Assembly (NCBI RefSeq): GCF_035181385.1
Contig: NZ_JAXCJK010000002.1
Span: forward strand, 186,001 to 250,000
DNA from: Moraxella sp035181385
Lineage (GTDB): Bacteria; Pseudomonadota; Gammaproteobacteria; Pseudomonadales; Moraxellaceae
Direction of reading: 5' to 3'
Length of the DNA: 64,000 nucleotides
The notes beneath the pieces are model-generated. The model saw only the letters and a list, made by a program, of their open reading frames with translations. It was not told the origin of the DNA and ran no database searches. The position numbers and the translations under genes were made by a program. Of this stretch, positions 37,401 to 47,368 are shown piece after piece; position 1 is the stretch's first letter; each line of letters begins with the position of its first letter.

Positions 37401-37731
37401 TGCGACAAAACTGACGGCATTCTACTTATAATATGGTAAGATTTTGTGCCATACTCGTGTTTGGTGTCAATTTTAACAGTTTTAAAATATGAAAGGCCAA
37501 CTTTCTTGCTTTTTGTCAAAGCATGCATTTTTTAATAAACATACCAGTGCCAGTTAAAGTTGGTGCTGGTATATTCATTCAGCAATCCATCTTTTTGATA
37601 AAACTTAATCAAAACTTAATAAAACAAGTCTAAAACACAAGTCCAAACTTGGGTGTTTTTAATCATGTATTCTTGATTTGGCATATTCTATTATAGTATG
37701 ATGGCTCATCTATCTCATTAAAACCTTGATT
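37401..37731. other. Intergenic region PAP2 / pilB
   Basis: No gene seen. It contains two imperfect stem-loops: 37541-37552 with 37561-37572 (12 bp including wobble pairs) and an AACAC...GTGTT structure near 37633-37658 followed by TTTTTAAT, a possible terminator for the PAP2 gene. A TATAGT (37692-37697) could be a -10 box for pilB. Confidence 0.4.
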
Positions 37732-39405
37732 ATGAATGCGTCGTTCTCTACCAATCTTGGGCGATTTTTAGTTGATAAAAACCTACTTACCCAAGATGAA
37801 ATGAGTCGGGCCCAAGAGCAGGCCATACACTCTCAGGTAAGTCTTGCTCGCTTTTTAGTGCAAAATAACCAACTGTCATCACAAGTGATCGCCCAAACTT
37901 TGGCGGACATTTTGGGTGAAAAGCTGGTGGATTTAAATAAAATAAACCTTGCGGATTTGCCAACTCATTTAATTGACCCTGCCTTACTTATCCACCATGA
38001 AGTGCTGATTTTGGCACAAAAAGATGGGCAGATTTTCATTGCAACAAGCGACCCAACGCGTGCACAAATGCTTGGTGAGATTGCTTTTGCCACAGGGCTA
38101 CACGCCACGCCCGTTTTGGTTGATGAGCTTAAACTGTCCAATGCCATGCAAAGTCTTAATTTAAGCACAGCACACGGTTTTGACGATGGTTTTGACGACG
38201 ATTTGGATACAATGGCTGAGGAGGCAGATCTTAAGCTGGATGCACCAACAGTCAAATTTGTACAACAGATTCTGTCAGATGCAATTAAACAAAACGCATC
38301 TGATATTCATTTTGAACCATTTGAGCAATATTATCGTGTGCGATTTCGTATTGATGGTGTCATGCGAACCATCGCAACACCACCTAAGGCTTCTGGCAAC
38401 AAAATCAGCACACGCTTAAAAGTCATGGCACGCCTTGACATTGCCGAACGGCGAAAGCCACAAGATGGGCGAATGAAGTTCGTGCCTTATAAGAATAATC
38501 CAAAATCAGTAGATTTTCGTGTCAGCACCACCCCCACGCTCTTTGGCGAGAAAATTGTACTAAGGCTATTAGACTCTACCCAAGCTCTGATTGGTATTGA
38601 CACACTTGGCATGAATGATGAACAAAAACAGCTATTTTTAACCGCCCTTACCAAACCGCAAGGCATGATACTCATCACAGGTCCGACTGGTTCTGGCAAG
38701 ACAGTCTCGCTCTATACTGGGCTTAATATTTTAAATCAGCCCAACATCAATATTCAAACGGTAGAAGACCCTGTTGAAATCCAGCTTGATGGCATCAACC
38801 AAGTCAATACCCACCCAAAAATTGGGTTAGATTTTGCCGATGTGCTTCGTGCTTTTTTGCGTCAGGACCCTGACGTCATCATGGTTGGTGAGATTCGAGA
38901 TATTGAGACAGCAGAAATTGCCATTAAAGCCGCCCAGACAGGACACTTGGTGCTGTCCACTTTGCATACCAATTCTGCGATTGATACACTCATTCGCCTA
39001 AAAAATATGGGCGTTGCAACTTTTAATATTGCAAGCTCAATCAACCTAATCATCGCCCAAAGGCTGGCTCGCCGCTTATGCGATAACTGCAAAAAACCAA
39101 TCCAAATCCCCCCTCAAAGCCTTGTTCAGCTTGGTTTTGGTGCCGATCATATCGCTCGGGCCACACTCTTTGAGCCTGTGGGTTGCCACGCCTGCAAAGA
39201 CGGCTACAAGGGGCGAGTTGGCATTTATGAAGTACTGCCCATCACACCAGAATTTGCCACACTCATCATGGCAGATACAACCACACACGACTTATTAAAT
39301 TACGCCAGACAACATGGCTTTTGTACACTACGAGAATCCGCCATAGACAAGGTAATCCAAGGCATCACAAGCCTACAAGAGATGGAGCGCCTGACCCATG
39401 GTTAA
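37732..39405 (+). CDS. pilB: Type IV pilus assembly ATPase PilB
   Basis: The 557-residue hexameric ATPase powers pilus extension. It has an N-terminal GSPII_E-N domain (about 1-150), Walker A GPTGSGKT (317-324), Asp-box region VEDPVEIQLDGINQ, the histidine box TGHLVLSTLHTN, and the zinc-binding cysteines CDNC and CHAC. The ATG at 37732 is preferred over an in-frame TTG two codons before; neither has an obvious ribosome binding site. It overlaps pilC by 8 nt. Confidence 0.96.
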   Translation: MNASFSTNLGRFLVDKNLLTQDEMSRAQEQAIHSQVSLARFLVQNNQLSSQVIAQTLADILGEKLVDLNKINLADLPTHLIDPALLIHHEVLILAQKDGQIFIATSDPTRAQMLGEIAFATGLHATPVLVDELKLSNAMQSLNLSTAHGFDDGFDDDLDTMAEEADLKLDAPTVKFVQQILSDAIKQNASDIHFEPFEQYYRVRFRIDGVMRTIATPPKASGNKISTRLKVMARLDIAERRKPQDGRMKFVPYKNNPKSVDFRVSTTPTLFGEKIVLRLLDSTQALIGIDTLGMNDEQKQLFLTALTKPQGMILITGPTGSGKTVSLYTGLNILNQPNINIQTVEDPVEIQLDGINQVNTHPKIGLDFADVLRAFLRQDPDVIMVGEIRDIETAEIAIKAAQTGHLVLSTLHTNSAIDTLIRLKNMGVATFNIASSINLIIAQRLARRLCDNCKKPIQIPPQSLVQLGFGADHIARATLFEPVGCHACKDGYKGRVGIYEVLPITPEFATLIMADTTTHDLLNYARQHGFCTLRESAIDKVIQGITSLQEMERLTHG

Positions 39406-40651
39406 GCCAATTAAGCCCCACTCTACTCGTACAAATGCCAAACTTGCCAAACCCAACAACAAAACCTTTGTCTACAAAGGTCTGACCTTGCGTGGCAAAA
39501 AAATTGTGGGTGAGATTGATGCAATCACCGCCCAAATGGCTCGCATTAAACTGCAACAACAAGGCATCACCACAAGCTCAATCCGCCAAAAGCGTGCAGG
39601 TTTATCATGGAAAAAGCCGATCAAATCCATTGACATCACACTATTTTTTCGTCAGCTTGCCACCATGCTATCAGCAGGCGTTCCACTCACACAAGCTCTT
39701 ACCATTACCGAACAAAACAGCAAGAACATCGCTTTTAAAAGTATCATTTCAACCATCAAAACCGACATTGAATCAGGCTCAAATTTTGCCTCTGCTGCTG
39801 CCAAGCACACCTCTTTTAATCGTTTATCCATCTCTTTGATAGATGCAGGAGAACGCTCAGGCTCACTTGATGTCATGCTAGATAGAATCGCCACTCACCA
39901 AGAAAACCTAGAAATTCTCAAAAACAAACTCAAAAAATCTTTTCAATACCCCATTGCTGTACTGACCGTTGCAACCATTGTAACAGCGATTTTATTGGTT
40001 AAAGTCGTGCCAATCTTTGCCAAAACTTTTGCCGACCTAGGTGGTGAGTTGCCCTTAGCTACTCGCTTGATTATGGCATTCTCCGATGGCTTGGTGGCAT
40101 ACATTTGGATGATATTACTGGCAATTTTTATTGTCATTATCAGCATATTATATTTGCACATCAAAACCAATAAAATCAAAAATTTCATTGACAACATCAG
40201 TCTAAAACTACCCATCATTAAGACTTTAACCAAAAAAAGTGCAGCTGCTCGTTTTAGTCGGACGCTTGCCACCACTTTTGGTGCAGGCATTCCGCTTCTA
40301 ACGGCATTAGAACTATCTGCACAATCAACCAATCATCTTAATTTTATTCAGGCATTGCAAGGCATTAGCAACAAGGTACAAGGCGGCCAAAAATTAAGCC
40401 AAGCCATGTCTCAAAGCACGCTATTTTTACCCATGATAATACAAATGATTGATGTGGGTGAAGAGTCTGGCAAGCTCACACAAATGCTTGAAAAGGTCGC
40501 TGATTATTACGACAACGAGGTTAGCGAACAAATAGATGGCATGACAAGCCTTATTGAACCCACCATCATTGTCATATTAGGGGTGCTTGTTGGTGGAATT
40601 GTACTGGCAATGTATTTGCCAATTTTTCAAATTGGGGTAGGTACGCCATGA
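39398..40651 (+). CDS. pilC: Type IV pilus inner membrane platform protein PilC
   Basis: The 417-residue platform protein has two GspF/PilC repeats (about 80-205 and 280-405), each with a cytoplasmic helical bundle (FFRQLATMLSAGVPLTQAL; FSRTLATTFGAGIPLLTALE) and membrane helices near 180-205, 230-250 and 385-408. It sits in the conserved pilB-pilC-pilD order and overlaps both neighbours. Confidence 0.95.
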   Translation: MVKPIKPHSTRTNAKLAKPNNKTFVYKGLTLRGKKIVGEIDAITAQMARIKLQQQGITTSSIRQKRAGLSWKKPIKSIDITLFFRQLATMLSAGVPLTQALTITEQNSKNIAFKSIISTIKTDIESGSNFASAAAKHTSFNRLSISLIDAGERSGSLDVMLDRIATHQENLEILKNKLKKSFQYPIAVLTVATIVTAILLVKVVPIFAKTFADLGGELPLATRLIMAFSDGLVAYIWMILLAIFIVIISILYLHIKTNKIKNFIDNISLKLPIIKTLTKKSAAARFSRTLATTFGAGIPLLTALELSAQSTNHLNFIQALQGISNKVQGGQKLSQAMSQSTLFLPMIIQMIDVGEESGKLTQMLEKVADYYDNEVSEQIDGMTSLIEPTIIVILGVLVGGIVLAMYLPIFQIGVGTP

Positions 40652-41571
40652 CAGATGTGATGACATTTTTACAAAATATGGAACAATTATCCGCACAACA
40701 TCAAATCATTTTTTTTGCTCTCATCGGTATCATCGGATTGATTGTCGGTAGCTTTATCAATGTGGTTGCTTATCGCACACCTCTTATTATGATGAATGAA
40801 TGGCAAACACAAATCAGCGAATTCATCTGCCAAGATGCCAACATCAGCCCCGCCATCAAAACTCAAATCAGCAAAAGCTATCAATGCAACCAAAATAATC
40901 AACATCTTAGCCTGTCATTGCCACGCTCGCATTGCCCACATTGCCAACACCAGCTCATCTGGTGGCATAACATTCCTGTGGTGAGCTTTTTAATGTTGTC
41001 GGGTCGTTGCAAAAGTTGTTGTACTGCAATACCCCCCACCTATCTTATTGTTGAGATTTTAACCGCCTTGTTATCACTGTTGGTCGCATTAAATTTTGGG
41101 CCAAGCATTCAGATGGCTTTTGCCCTTATTTTGACATGGTTTTTATTAGCATTGTCTTTGATTGACCTAAAAGTGCAATTGTTGCCAGACCGCCTGCTTG
41201 CACCACTTGGTATGATTGGTCTACTTGCCAATATTCACGGCATATTTACCACGCCAATTCTTGCCATGTGGGGACTGGTTGCAGGCTTTGTATCGTTTTG
41301 GCTCATTAATATTCTGTTCAGATTGATTGTCAAAAAAGACGGCATGGGGCTTGGAGACGCTAAGCTCATTGCTGTGCTAGGTGCATGGCTTGGCGTAGAA
41401 TTTTTACCAATGATTGTGTTTATTGGAGCATTGCTGGGCGTAATATTTGGCGTATTTTTTCAGAAATACAAGCAACCTTTTGCTTTTGGACCATACTTAG
41501 CCCTTGGCGGATTGGTGGCTTTATTGTGGGGTGAAGCACTACTGGCATGGTATTTGGGCGGATTGTTATGA
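40648..41571 (+). CDS. pilD: Prepilin peptidase / N-methyltransferase PilD
   Basis: The 307-residue inner membrane aspartic protease cleaves and methylates type IV prepilins. The cytoplasmic zinc site shows CPHC and CKSC (about 98-130); the two catalytic aspartates lie in SLIDLKVQLLPD and GMGLGDAKL. Seven to eight helices are predicted. It overlaps pilC by 4 nt (ATGA) and is followed by coaE, as in Pseudomonas. Confidence 0.95.
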   Translation: MTDVMTFLQNMEQLSAQHQIIFFALIGIIGLIVGSFINVVAYRTPLIMMNEWQTQISEFICQDANISPAIKTQISKSYQCNQNNQHLSLSLPRSHCPHCQHQLIWWHNIPVVSFLMLSGRCKSCCTAIPPTYLIVEILTALLSLLVALNFGPSIQMAFALILTWFLLALSLIDLKVQLLPDRLLAPLGMIGLLANIHGIFTTPILAMWGLVAGFVSFWLINILFRLIVKKDGMGLGDAKLIAVLGAWLGVEFLPMIVFIGALLGVIFGVFFQKYKQPFAFGPYLALGGLVALLWGEALLAWYLGGLL

Positions 41572-41590
41572 TTCATCAAATGGAGATGAT

Positions 41591-42226
41591 ATGGCAAAAT
41601 TAACCATCGGGCTGACAGGCGGTATTGGCAGCGGAAAAAGTGCTGTGAGCGACTGGTTCGTCAGTCAAGGCATTGATGTCATTGATGCTGATGTCATCGC
41701 TCATGCCATCACCGCCAAGAATAGCCCTGTTTTAGATGAGTTGGTACATGCCTTTGGTGAATGGATCGTGATTGACGGCAAATACAATCGTGCTGCCATG
41801 CGTGATTATATTTTAAAAGACCGCAACGCCATCAACACATTAAACAATATCACACACCCACATATCCAAGCACGCATTAAAGACGAATTGGCTTGTAGCA
41901 CCAGCCTATATCGCATCTTGTCGGTGCCACTGCTCGTTGAAGGCATGAATAAATCACCAAGTCTGGCCAAATTATGCGACCGTATTTTGTTGGTTGATGT
42001 GCCAGAATCGATACAGATGCAGCGTGCCTTAGGGCGAGACGCTACCAAACTAGCCACGCACAGCGACCCTACCGCCTACATCAAAACCATCATCGCCAAA
42101 CAAGCCACCAGAAACGAAAGGCTGGTGGTGAGCGATGATGTGGTGGACAATAGTGGCACGCTTGATGAGCTGTATAAACAGCTACAAAAATTGCATGAAT
42201 TTTATCTGTCGCTAAGCAACAGATAA
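41591..42226 (+). CDS. coaE: Dephospho-CoA kinase
   Basis: The 211-residue enzyme performs the last step of coenzyme A synthesis. The P-loop is at 8-17 (LTGGIGSGKS). The ATG at 41591 has GGAGATGAT upstream; in-frame codons before it overlap pilD and do not look like protein of this family. It lies 19 nt after pilD. No clear terminator is seen before the convergent RND gene. Confidence 0.94.
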   Translation: MAKLTIGLTGGIGSGKSAVSDWFVSQGIDVIDADVIAHAITAKNSPVLDELVHAFGEWIVIDGKYNRAAMRDYILKDRNAINTLNNITHPHIQARIKDELACSTSLYRILSVPLLVEGMNKSPSLAKLCDRILLVDVPESIQMQRALGRDATKLATHSDPTAYIKTIIAKQATRNERLVVSDDVVDNSGTLDELYKQLQKLHEFYLSLSNR

Positions 42227-42366
42227 AATTTTTGCTCTAAACTTCTTTATTTTCGGGCAAAAAGAGGTATGATTAAGCAAAACAACTTAGATAAGACATG
42301 ACACTCTTTAGCCACTTAAAAATAAAGATAAAACATTATCGCTGTATGCTCCAATATTTTAAGACG

Positions 42367-45300
42367 CTAAAACCTGCCTTTTACCCACACGCTCAAATCA
42401 TCCATCAAGGCATACACCACAGGAATGACTACCAAACTGAGCAAAGTAGAAGTGATCAGTCCGCCCAATACCGCTGAGGCCATCGGACGGGTAAAGGTCA
42501 TATCAGCATGACTAAAATTGATGATCAATGGCAACATTCCCACCCCCATCGCAATCGTGGTCATGATGATAGGCTGGGCCCGTTTTTTACAAGCGTCCAT
42601 CAAGGCATCAAATCGACTCATGCCCTGTTTGTCTTGAGCGATGATGGCATAATCGACAAGTAAGATGGAATTTTTGGTGGCAATGCCCATCAAAAGTATG
42701 AGCCCAATCATTGCAGACATAGACATACTACTGCCCGTAGCAATCAAGCCCAAAAACGCACCGCCAATAGATAAGGGTAAAGCCATCAAGATGGTAAAGG
42801 GTTGTAGGATACGATGGAACAAAAGCACCAACACCGCAAAAATACAAAAAATCCCAACCACCATCGCCACAATAAAACCTGTGAACAACTCGGCCATATT
42901 CTGTGCCTGCCCTTCATCAATCACATTAACGCCACTTGGCAGGTTACTGATGGTTTTGGTATTTTTTACCGCTGCTATCAGTTCTCCCACTGCACTATCT
43001 TTGGGATAAACAGTAATCTTGATAGAACGCTCTCTTTGAAAACGCGTAATGCTGGACTCGTCCGCTCCAAAATTTAGGGTTGCCACTTCTTTGACCTGCA
43101 CTGGCACGCCTTTGGTTGATGGCACATACAGGCTCATCAAGTCAGTCAGCTGTCGTTTATCATCATTGTCAAGACGAATGACGATGGGCAACTGACGAGT
43201 GTCTAGATTAAGCTTGGGAAGTGCTTGGTCATAATCGCCCACTGTCGCTATTCTTAGGGTCTTGGCAAGTGCCAAGGTGCTCACCCCTTTATCTGCCATC
43301 GCCAGATTATTTGGCGTAACAGTAAGCTCAGGCTGAGGCAATGCCTGACCGCTGACCACATTGGCGACTTGTGGCAAAGATCTAAGCTCACCTAAAATTG
43401 CCCGCACTGTCTGTTCTAGCAGTACCTTCTCACTGCCAGTTACTGAAAATACATAACCTGTTTCTGATGCACCCTTAGCAACACCCACCTTAAAGCGAGC
43501 TGATGGTACTGATTTTAAGGTTTCATTAATCGAGGCCTCTATTTGAGATTTGCTTGGGCGGCTGCCCCGCTCGCTCAACTTAACTTCAAGCGTAGCAATA
43601 TTGACAGAGCCACTACGATGACCACTAGGCTCGCCTGCTTTTTGTCCTTGGCCCACCATCAATAATACCTCATCCACCCCATCTATCGCCCTAATTTTAT
43701 TCACAACAAGCTCACTAATGCGAATTGTATCCTCTATGTTGGCATCAGGGGTGAGCTCAACCGATACTTGGGTTTGGTTTGCTTCATCAGGTGGAAGAAA
43801 GGTACTGGGTATCTTAGATGAAAGCATCAGCGAACCCACAAAAAACCCCAAGGCCAAAAGCATCGTGATCAATCTGTGCGACAGCGTCCATTTAACCACC
43901 GACAGATAACCTTGCATCATCTTGCCCGTCGGTTTGTCAGTGTATTTACTTGGCTTTAAAATATAAGCCGCCATCATCGGTGTGATGAGTCTTGCCACCA
44001 AAAGAGAGATAAAAATAGAAATGGCTGCCGTCCAACCAAACTGGCGAAAAAACTGTCCCACCACCCCATTCATAAAGGCGGTTGGCAAAAACACAGCAAT
44101 CAAGGTAAAGGTGGTTGCTACCACCGCAAGCCCAATCTCATCGGCCGCTTCCATCGCAGCTGCCATCGGCGATTTACCCATATTTAAGTGGCGTACAATG
44201 TTTTCAATCTCAACAATGGCATCGTCCACCAGCACCCCAATCACAAGAGTTAAGGCCAAAAGAGAAATGATATTAAGACTAAACCCAAACGCATACATCA
44301 CAAAAAAGGTGGGAATGATAGACAAGGGCAATGCCATCGCTGCCACAAAGGTGGCTCGCCAATCCCTCAAAAACACAAAGACCACCAAAGTTGCCAATAC
44401 ACACCCTTCTACAAGCATTTTTAGGGTAGAATGATAAGTCTCCTCAATGGGTTTTGCCCAGTCTACGATTTTTTCAATCTGTACACCACTTAATTCTTGA
44501 TTGATTTTGGCGATTTCATCATCAATCGCCCTAACAACCGCTACCTCGCCCGCCCCCTTTGAACGAGTAATGCTAAATGCCACCACAGATTGGTCATTCA
44601 TTTTTGCCAGTGAACTGATATCAGCGCGGGTGTCTTTAATGTCTGCAATACCATCAAGCCTAACCACCCCTCCTTGCGGAGTGGTAATTTGCATTTGACG
44701 CAAGCTCTGTAGATCATCACCCATACCCAGCACTCGTATGGTCTGAGTTTGCTGACCAATCTTAGATTCGCCGCCTGTGCTGTCTTGCCATCTGCCATAA
44801 ATCTGCTCAGAAAGCTGACTGATTGGCATCGTCAGACTGGCAAGTAAATGAGGCTTTGGATTGACTTGTATTTGTCTTTCCACACCGCCAATACGAGTCA
44901 TGCTACCCACCCCCTGAACATTGGATAGGCGTTTGGTCAAGGCATCATCAACAAACCAAGACAGCTCACTGTCATTCATATGCTCAGCACGAACCGAATA
45001 AGTAACCACAGGAAAACCTGATGTGGAGACTTTTGAGACGATGGGTGGGTCGGCAGCGGCAGGCAGGCTACCTTGCACCTCGCTCATCGCAGAACGCACA
45101 TCATCTACCGCCTCGTCGGTGTCTTTTTCTAGCACAAATTCAGCAAAGACCGTTACCACACCTGTCTGCAAGGTGGTGCGAATATTTTTAACACCCTCGA
45201 TATTGACCAGCTTATTTTCTACTTTTTTGGCAATATCGTTTTCCAGTTGGTCAGCGGTTGCCCCTGACATTGTGATGGTTGTAACCACCCCAGGAAAATC

Positions 45301-45423
45301 AATGTCAGGAAACTGCTGAACTTTCATATGGTAAAAGCCAAATACCCCAAGTAAAGTCATCAGGGTAAAAAACAAAATGGCAACCAAAGGATTTTTAATA
45401 GAATATGCAGAAAAATTCATCAT
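42367..45423 (-). CDS. RND-family efflux transporter, inner membrane pump subunit
   Basis: The protein of about 1018 residues has the AcrB/MexB-type layout: helix 1, a large periplasmic loop, helices 2-6, then a second matching half. The proton-relay aspartate pair is visible in VLVDDAIVEIENI, and the second half has GIATKNSILLVDYA. It belongs to the two-loop drug/metal RND group; substrate cannot be assigned. The start is one of two consecutive ATG codons (45423 or 45420) overlapping the fusion protein's TGA. Confidence 0.92.
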   Translation of the reverse strand: MMNFSAYSIKNPLVAILFFTLMTLLGVFGFYHMKVQQFPDIDFPGVVTTITMSGATADQLENDIAKKVENKLVNIEGVKNIRTTLQTGVVTVFAEFVLEKDTDEAVDDVRSAMSEVQGSLPAAADPPIVSKVSTSGFPVVTYSVRAEHMNDSELSWFVDDALTKRLSNVQGVGSMTRIGGVERQIQVNPKPHLLASLTMPISQLSEQIYGRWQDSTGGESKIGQQTQTIRVLGMGDDLQSLRQMQITTPQGGVVRLDGIADIKDTRADISSLAKMNDQSVVAFSITRSKGAGEVAVVRAIDDEIAKINQELSGVQIEKIVDWAKPIEETYHSTLKMLVEGCVLATLVVFVFLRDWRATFVAAMALPLSIIPTFFVMYAFGFSLNIISLLALTLVIGVLVDDAIVEIENIVRHLNMGKSPMAAAMEAADEIGLAVVATTFTLIAVFLPTAFMNGVVGQFFRQFGWTAAISIFISLLVARLITPMMAAYILKPSKYTDKPTGKMMQGYLSVVKWTLSHRLITMLLALGFFVGSLMLSSKIPSTFLPPDEANQTQVSVELTPDANIEDTIRISELVVNKIRAIDGVDEVLLMVGQGQKAGEPSGHRSGSVNIATLEVKLSERGSRPSKSQIEASINETLKSVPSARFKVGVAKGASETGYVFSVTGSEKVLLEQTVRAILGELRSLPQVANVVSGQALPQPELTVTPNNLAMADKGVSTLALAKTLRIATVGDYDQALPKLNLDTRQLPIVIRLDNDDKRQLTDLMSLYVPSTKGVPVQVKEVATLNFGADESSITRFQRERSIKITVYPKDSAVGELIAAVKNTKTISNLPSGVNVIDEGQAQNMAELFTGFIVAMVVGIFCIFAVLVLLFHRILQPFTILMALPLSIGGAFLGLIATGSSMSMSAMIGLILLMGIATKNSILLVDYAIIAQDKQGMSRFDALMDACKKRAQPIIMTTIAMGVGMLPLIINFSHADMTFTRPMASAVLGGLITSTLLSLVVIPVVYALMDDLSVWVKGRF

Positions 45424-46664
45424 CACTGCCCTTGTGCCTGATTTTGGATTGGACTTTGCGACAGCGTGACCACATCGCCCTCATTTAAAAATGCACCACT
45501 TCTTGCCACGACCAACATCTGTGGCGATAAATCAGTTGCCACCCGATCACCTTCATAAGACAAAATCGTTATCTTGGTGCGTACCACTTGGTACAATCCT
45601 TTTTCATTCACCTTGGGAGTCAGCGTCCATACATAGTCATAGCCATCTATCGTCATGATGGCAGATTTTGGTACAGTAGGAGCAATGCTTTGACCAAAAA
45701 TAAGCCTACCTGTTTGATACATACCTTCGCTTAGCGGCGCATCAGGTGGTAAGGATACATACACTGTCATTTCACGCCCTTGATTGGCAGTGGGTGAAAT
45801 CCTCGTAACCTTACCCATGACGGCTGTGCCTGCTGTGTCAATCATGGCAGTCTGTCCGATGCTAATTTTGGTAGCGTCCTCTGGTGAGAGTGTCGCCTGC
45901 CATTGTAGTGCCCCATCTTTAATGATGGTAAATAGCGGATTGCCACTGACTAATACGCCCACCTGTGCTTGGCGTTCGCTCACAATGCCTGAAACAGGAG
46001 CAACAATCTTAGCATTGTTTAGACTGGTGGTGGTGCTATTTACCCTAGCCTTTGCCGCTACGACAGCTGCATTTGCTTGCTTAAGAGCGGTGCGGTAGGC
46101 ATCAACCTGTTGCTTGCTGATGGCATCGATTTCAAGTAATGGTTCGGTGCGTGCAAGATCAGCACGGGCTTTTTCGGCACTAGCAATGGCTTTATCAAGT
46201 TCAGCAACCGCTTGGGTGTGGTTGTCTTTTAAAGATGATGCATCAAGCACAGCCAGCACTTGCCCTGCTCGCACCACATCACCTACCTCGACCAATATCC
46301 GTTCAACGGTCGCCCCTGTGATGCGTCCGCTGACTTGTGCGATGTGCTTGGCAGCGATGTTGCCATTTGCTGTGATACTTTGTACCACTTCTGTCATGGC
46401 TGGATGCACCGCCTCAACCATCATGGCAACAGATGCGGTGCTGTTATCAGATTTGCTCACCTGATTTTCTGCTGTCGTATTATCCACACCATCGCTATCG
46501 GCCCGTGAGATACTAAATCCAATGGCAACGCCTGCCAACAACACAGCGAGCAACACCATCGCCAAAACTGCCATCATCACCGCTGACATACGCCCAGATT
46601 GTAAAAGTTTGACAGCTTTTTCATCGCTGTGTGTGTCTTGATTGATATGATTGTCTTGATTCAT
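45423..46664 (-). CDS. RND efflux periplasmic membrane fusion protein
   Basis: The protein (413 residues from the ATG at 46664, AGGG 9 nt upstream) has a cytoplasmic tail, one membrane anchor (about 27-50), then lipoyl halves (ITGATVERILVEVGDVVRAGQVLAVLD and APVSGIVSERQAQVGVLVSG) around an alpha-hairpin, and a beta-barrel. It links the pump to an outer membrane channel. Its stop overlaps the pump start (TGATG), so the two are one operon; no outer membrane factor gene is adjacent. Confidence 0.92.
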   Translation of the reverse strand: MNQDNHINQDTHSDEKAVKLLQSGRMSAVMMAVLAMVLLAVLLAGVAIGFSISRADSDGVDNTTAENQVSKSDNSTASVAMMVEAVHPAMTEVVQSITANGNIAAKHIAQVSGRITGATVERILVEVGDVVRAGQVLAVLDASSLKDNHTQAVAELDKAIASAEKARADLARTEPLLEIDAISKQQVDAYRTALKQANAAVVAAKARVNSTTTSLNNAKIVAPVSGIVSERQAQVGVLVSGNPLFTIIKDGALQWQATLSPEDATKISIGQTAMIDTAGTAVMGKVTRISPTANQGREMTVYVSLPPDAPLSEGMYQTGRLIFGQSIAPTVPKSAIMTIDGYDYVWTLTPKVNEKGLYQVVRTKITILSYEGDRVATDLSPQMLVVARSGAFLNEGDVVTLSQSPIQNQAQGQ

Positions 46665-46725
46665 CTTATTTACCCTAATATCTTTATATTGGCAGTTGGT
46701 AGGTGGTTTGGCAGGCATTAGGTCA

Positions 46726-47256
46726 TCAATCATCAAAGCGATAGACATATACCGCATGATTAAATATCTTACCATTCACGCATACATTATTAGCAAGAAT
46801 GCCACAAAAATCAAAGCCCAATCGTTCAGCCACTCGGCGACTGGGCAAATTATGCTCGGCGGCACGAATTTCCAACACCTGCACGCCATAATAATTTTTG
46901 GCCATCTCCATCAGTCCACGCACCGCACGGGTCATGATACCACGACCTTGATGCTCTTGGTCAAGCCAATAGCCGATGTCTGCCTTTTTGAGTGATGGAT
47001 AGATGTTGTTTAAACTTACCGCCCCAATAATCTTGCCCTGATGAACGATAGAAGTATCCACCCCCTTGCCCTCAGCGTATTTATTTAGAGCAAATTTTAC
47101 AAAAGCTTCATAGCTTTGCTCATCACAGGCATTCACCCAAGGCAAATACTGACCCAAATAGTCCTTTTGGCGACCAACCAGCTGTACCACCTCTTTGGCA
47201 TCATGTCCATGCACCAACGCCAGACTGATGTCGTCATCAACAGGGTAACAAAACAT
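46726..47256 (-). CDS. GNAT acetyltransferase, RimJ/RimL type
   Basis: The 176-residue protein has the RimJ/RimL-like N-acetyltransferase fold: IGAVSLNNIYPSLKKADIGYWLDQEHQGRGIMTRAVRGLM carries the acetyl-CoA-binding QGRGI motif (about 105-109), followed by IRAAEHNLPSRRVAERLGFDFCG. Members acetylate ribosomal proteins or small molecules; the substrate here is not predictable. It lies between the efflux operon and recG. Confidence 0.85.
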   Translation of the reverse strand: MFCYPVDDDISLALVHGHDAKEVVQLVGRQKDYLGQYLPWVNACDEQSYEAFVKFALNKYAEGKGVDTSIVHQGKIIGAVSLNNIYPSLKKADIGYWLDQEHQGRGIMTRAVRGLMEMAKNYYGVQVLEIRAAEHNLPSRRVAERLGFDFCGILANNVCVNGKIFNHAVYVYRFDD

Positions 47257-47368
47257 ACCTTTCTCCTTTGATTGTATTTTGGTTTGAGTTTATTCATTAA
47301 CCAAAAAGCGTACCTGTTCTTTTTTTAATCTTAATATTTCTACGACGCTTAGATTATTGCCAACCTTA

